Position numbers and translations under genes: made by a program. The notes under the pieces were generated by a model, which was given only the letters and a program-made list of their open reading frames with translations, made no database searches and was not told the DNA's origin. A stretch of 6,791 nucleotides of DNA from Synergistaceae bacterium (lineage in GTDB: Bacteria > Synergistota > Synergistia > Synergistales > Synergistaceae). This document shows positions 6,026 through 6,791 of the stretch, in pieces. Where the stretch lies: contig JAISRP010000028.1 of the NCBI GenBank assembly GCA_031273585.1, forward strand, positions 1 to 6,791. The letters run 5' to 3'. The stretch's first letter is position 1; each line of letters opens with the position of its first letter.

Positions 6026-6550
6026 CTATTTTTCCCTCGTCCAGGGTATTTCAGAGTAGCCCCACGGGGTGACAAGGAGGAAGTGCATCTGTATTCCCCT
6101 GTCCAGGAGCGCCTTGATGTGAGGTATGTACGACAGCACGTCCCCTATTATCCACGTGTCGGATACGAGCCAGATCTTGCGGCACGTGCCGCTTGCGAAG
6201 AGCGCCGCGTGGTCCACCATCATCCGGAGTCCCTCGTCGAGCAGGATCGGCCCGATTGAAAGTATGACTGCGTCCTCGTGTTTTCCGCTCTCCTTCAGCA
6301 CCGGGACGAGATCGGCGTGCATACCGGCCCACTCGAGTTGGGTGAAGAGATACTCCAGATCGGCGGCGCCCTGCCTGTCTCCGCTTCCTGATATGATATC
6401 CGCGGGATCGAACTCGGACTCATCGGACACGGCCGTCGCCAGCCACGTCTGAATCTCGTGTACAATCTTCAATACATAATCCGGTGGATTCGGACCGGAC
6501 ATGGCGTCCAGCACATCCCCCACCATCCACAAATCCCTTGAGTCGCTCAT
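6026..6550 (-). CDS. Hypothetical protein, 174 residues, unknown function
   Basis: I do not recognise this protein. From ATG 6550 it is 174 residues, acidic, with no signal peptide or obvious membrane span, so probably cytoplasmic. DLWMVGDVL (6-14) near the start and DTWIIGDVL (131-139) near the end share six of nine residues and 20 of 27 bases, which suggests an internal repeat or a recurring structural motif. A hydrophobic stretch, VILSIGPILL (about 95-104), and the strand-like segments KIWLVSD and IQMHFLLVTPWG suggest an alpha/beta fold; that is inference. The frame is open to an ATG at 6592, but GGAGGTG six bases before ATG 6550 fixes the shorter start. A strong terminator follows 31 bases after the stop, so it appears monocistronic and separate from the dcw operon. 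Codon use matches the neighbouring genes, which supports its being real. Confidence 0.8.
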   Translation of the reverse strand: MSDSRDLWMVGDVLDAMSGPNPPDYVLKIVHEIQTWLATAVSDESEFDPADIISGSGDRQGAADLEYLFTQLEWAGMHADLVPVLKESGKHEDAVILSIGPILLDEGLRMMVDHAALFASGTCRKIWLVSDTWIIGDVLSYIPHIKALLDRGIQMHFLLVTPWGYSEIPWTREK

Positions 6551-6556
6551 CTCCCG

Positions 6557-6563
6557 CACCTCC
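6557..6563 (-). promoter_or_regulatory. Ribosome binding site of the unknown gene
   Basis: GGAGGTG lies six bases before ATG 6550. It is the same seven-base core at the same spacing as the mraZ site, and it rules against the in-frame upstream ATG at 6592, which has no comparable site. Confidence 0.85.
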
Positions 6564-6685
6564 GCGTCGACTATAGTATATGGACATGGCAATCCGCTGC
6601 CGCGAGCATATCACAAAAAGGGAAAATCCGCTCGCACTTTGCGGGAAATCGCCGCATTCGAGCTCGCACCGCGTCCCGAGGAGAT

Positions 6686-6714
6686 ATAATATATCCAGAA
6701 TGAAATTGGCGCAA
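6686..6714 (-). promoter_or_regulatory. Weak candidate promoter for the unknown gene
   Basis: TTGCGC (6714-6709) and TATTAT (6691-6686) are separated by 17 bases on the minus strand. The -10 matches five of six consensus bases but the -35 only three. It would give a leader of about 130 bases before ATG 6550. A second possible -10 (TATACT/TATAGT, about 6579-6588) has no convincing -35. Apart from these and the hairpins at the right edge I see no gene in 6593-6791. Confidence 0.35.
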
Positions 6715-6751
6715 GGCTGGAGTTAGCGCCCTAAACTGCGGGCAGAGGACC

Positions 6752-6791
6752 GTGGGCGCCGCCCACGCCCGCCGGGGGACCAGTCCCCCGG
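6752..6791. repeat. Pair of strong GC hairpins at the window edge, possible dispersed palindromic repeat
   Basis: GTGGGC-GCC-GCCCAC (6752-6766) is followed five bases later by CCGGGGGA-CCAG-TCCCCCGG (6772-6791), an eight-base stem with a four-base loop that runs to the window edge. There is no adjacent U-run, so neither is a standard intrinsic terminator. Two GC stems in tandem in an intergenic space resemble extragenic palindromic repeats common in GC-rich genomes. The element may continue beyond the window. Confidence 0.5.

Noticed and set aside
5827..6075. 82-codon minus-strand frame crossing the terminator
   Set aside because: It runs through the terminator hairpin and the end of the upstream gene, so it is only a chance open frame.
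6551..6592. Upstream ATG start (6592) for the unknown gene
   Set aside because: The ideal ribosome binding site at 6557-6563 lies inside this extension and serves ATG 6550.

Overview
The window is about 62% GC by eye, and every confident gene lies on the minus strand. Its core is the 5' half of a division and cell wall (dcw) operon. In order of transcription, from high to low coordinates, it runs mraZ, rsmH, ftsL, ftsI (PBP2/FtsI-type transpeptidase), murE and murF, with murF cut off by the left edge. The genes are packed very tightly. Four of the five junctions overlap by 1 to 14 bases, and the fifth (rsmH-ftsL) has a 67-base gap, so translational coupling is likely. The MurE DNPR motif indicates meso-diaminopimelate peptidoglycan. 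GC content, gene order and protein style suggest a diderm anaerobe, perhaps Synergistota, but that placement is an impression and not a demonstrated match.

Upstream of mraZ is a well-formed promoter (TTGTCA, 17-base spacer, extended -10 TGC-TAAAGT) behind an A/T-rich tract. Between this promoter and the mraZ ribosome binding site lie five AAGTGG-like direct repeats spaced 10 to 11 bp apart. This arrangement is expected of an MraZ operator, so the operon is probably autoregulated. The ribosome binding site also argues that mraZ starts at a TTG four codons before the conventional ATG.

From about 5697 to 5950 lies an unusual stretch that becomes AT-rich toward mraZ. It holds a possible 58-residue cysteine-rich small ORF, whose ribosome binding site is partly inside a hairpin, and a 14-bp perfect palindrome. 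A 17-bp perfect-stem, A- and T-flanked hairpin (5951-5994) is a bidirectional terminator that ends the next gene.

That gene (6026-6550, minus) encodes a 174-residue soluble protein I do not recognise. It has a near-ideal ribosome binding site and a repeated D-x-W-x-x-G-D-V-L motif near its two ends. Upstream of it is a roughly 240-base noncoding stretch with one weak promoter candidate. At the right edge are two strong GC hairpins that look like a dispersed palindromic repeat.

Functionally, RsmH methylates 16S rRNA, MraZ regulates the operon, FtsL and FtsI act in the septal machine, and MurE and MurF make the UDP-MurNAc-pentapeptide that is the building block for the transpeptidase. I see no mobile element, CRISPR array, rRNA or tRNA. 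The window is mostly a conserved housekeeping locus. The least explained parts are the small ORF, the unknown gene and the hairpin pair.
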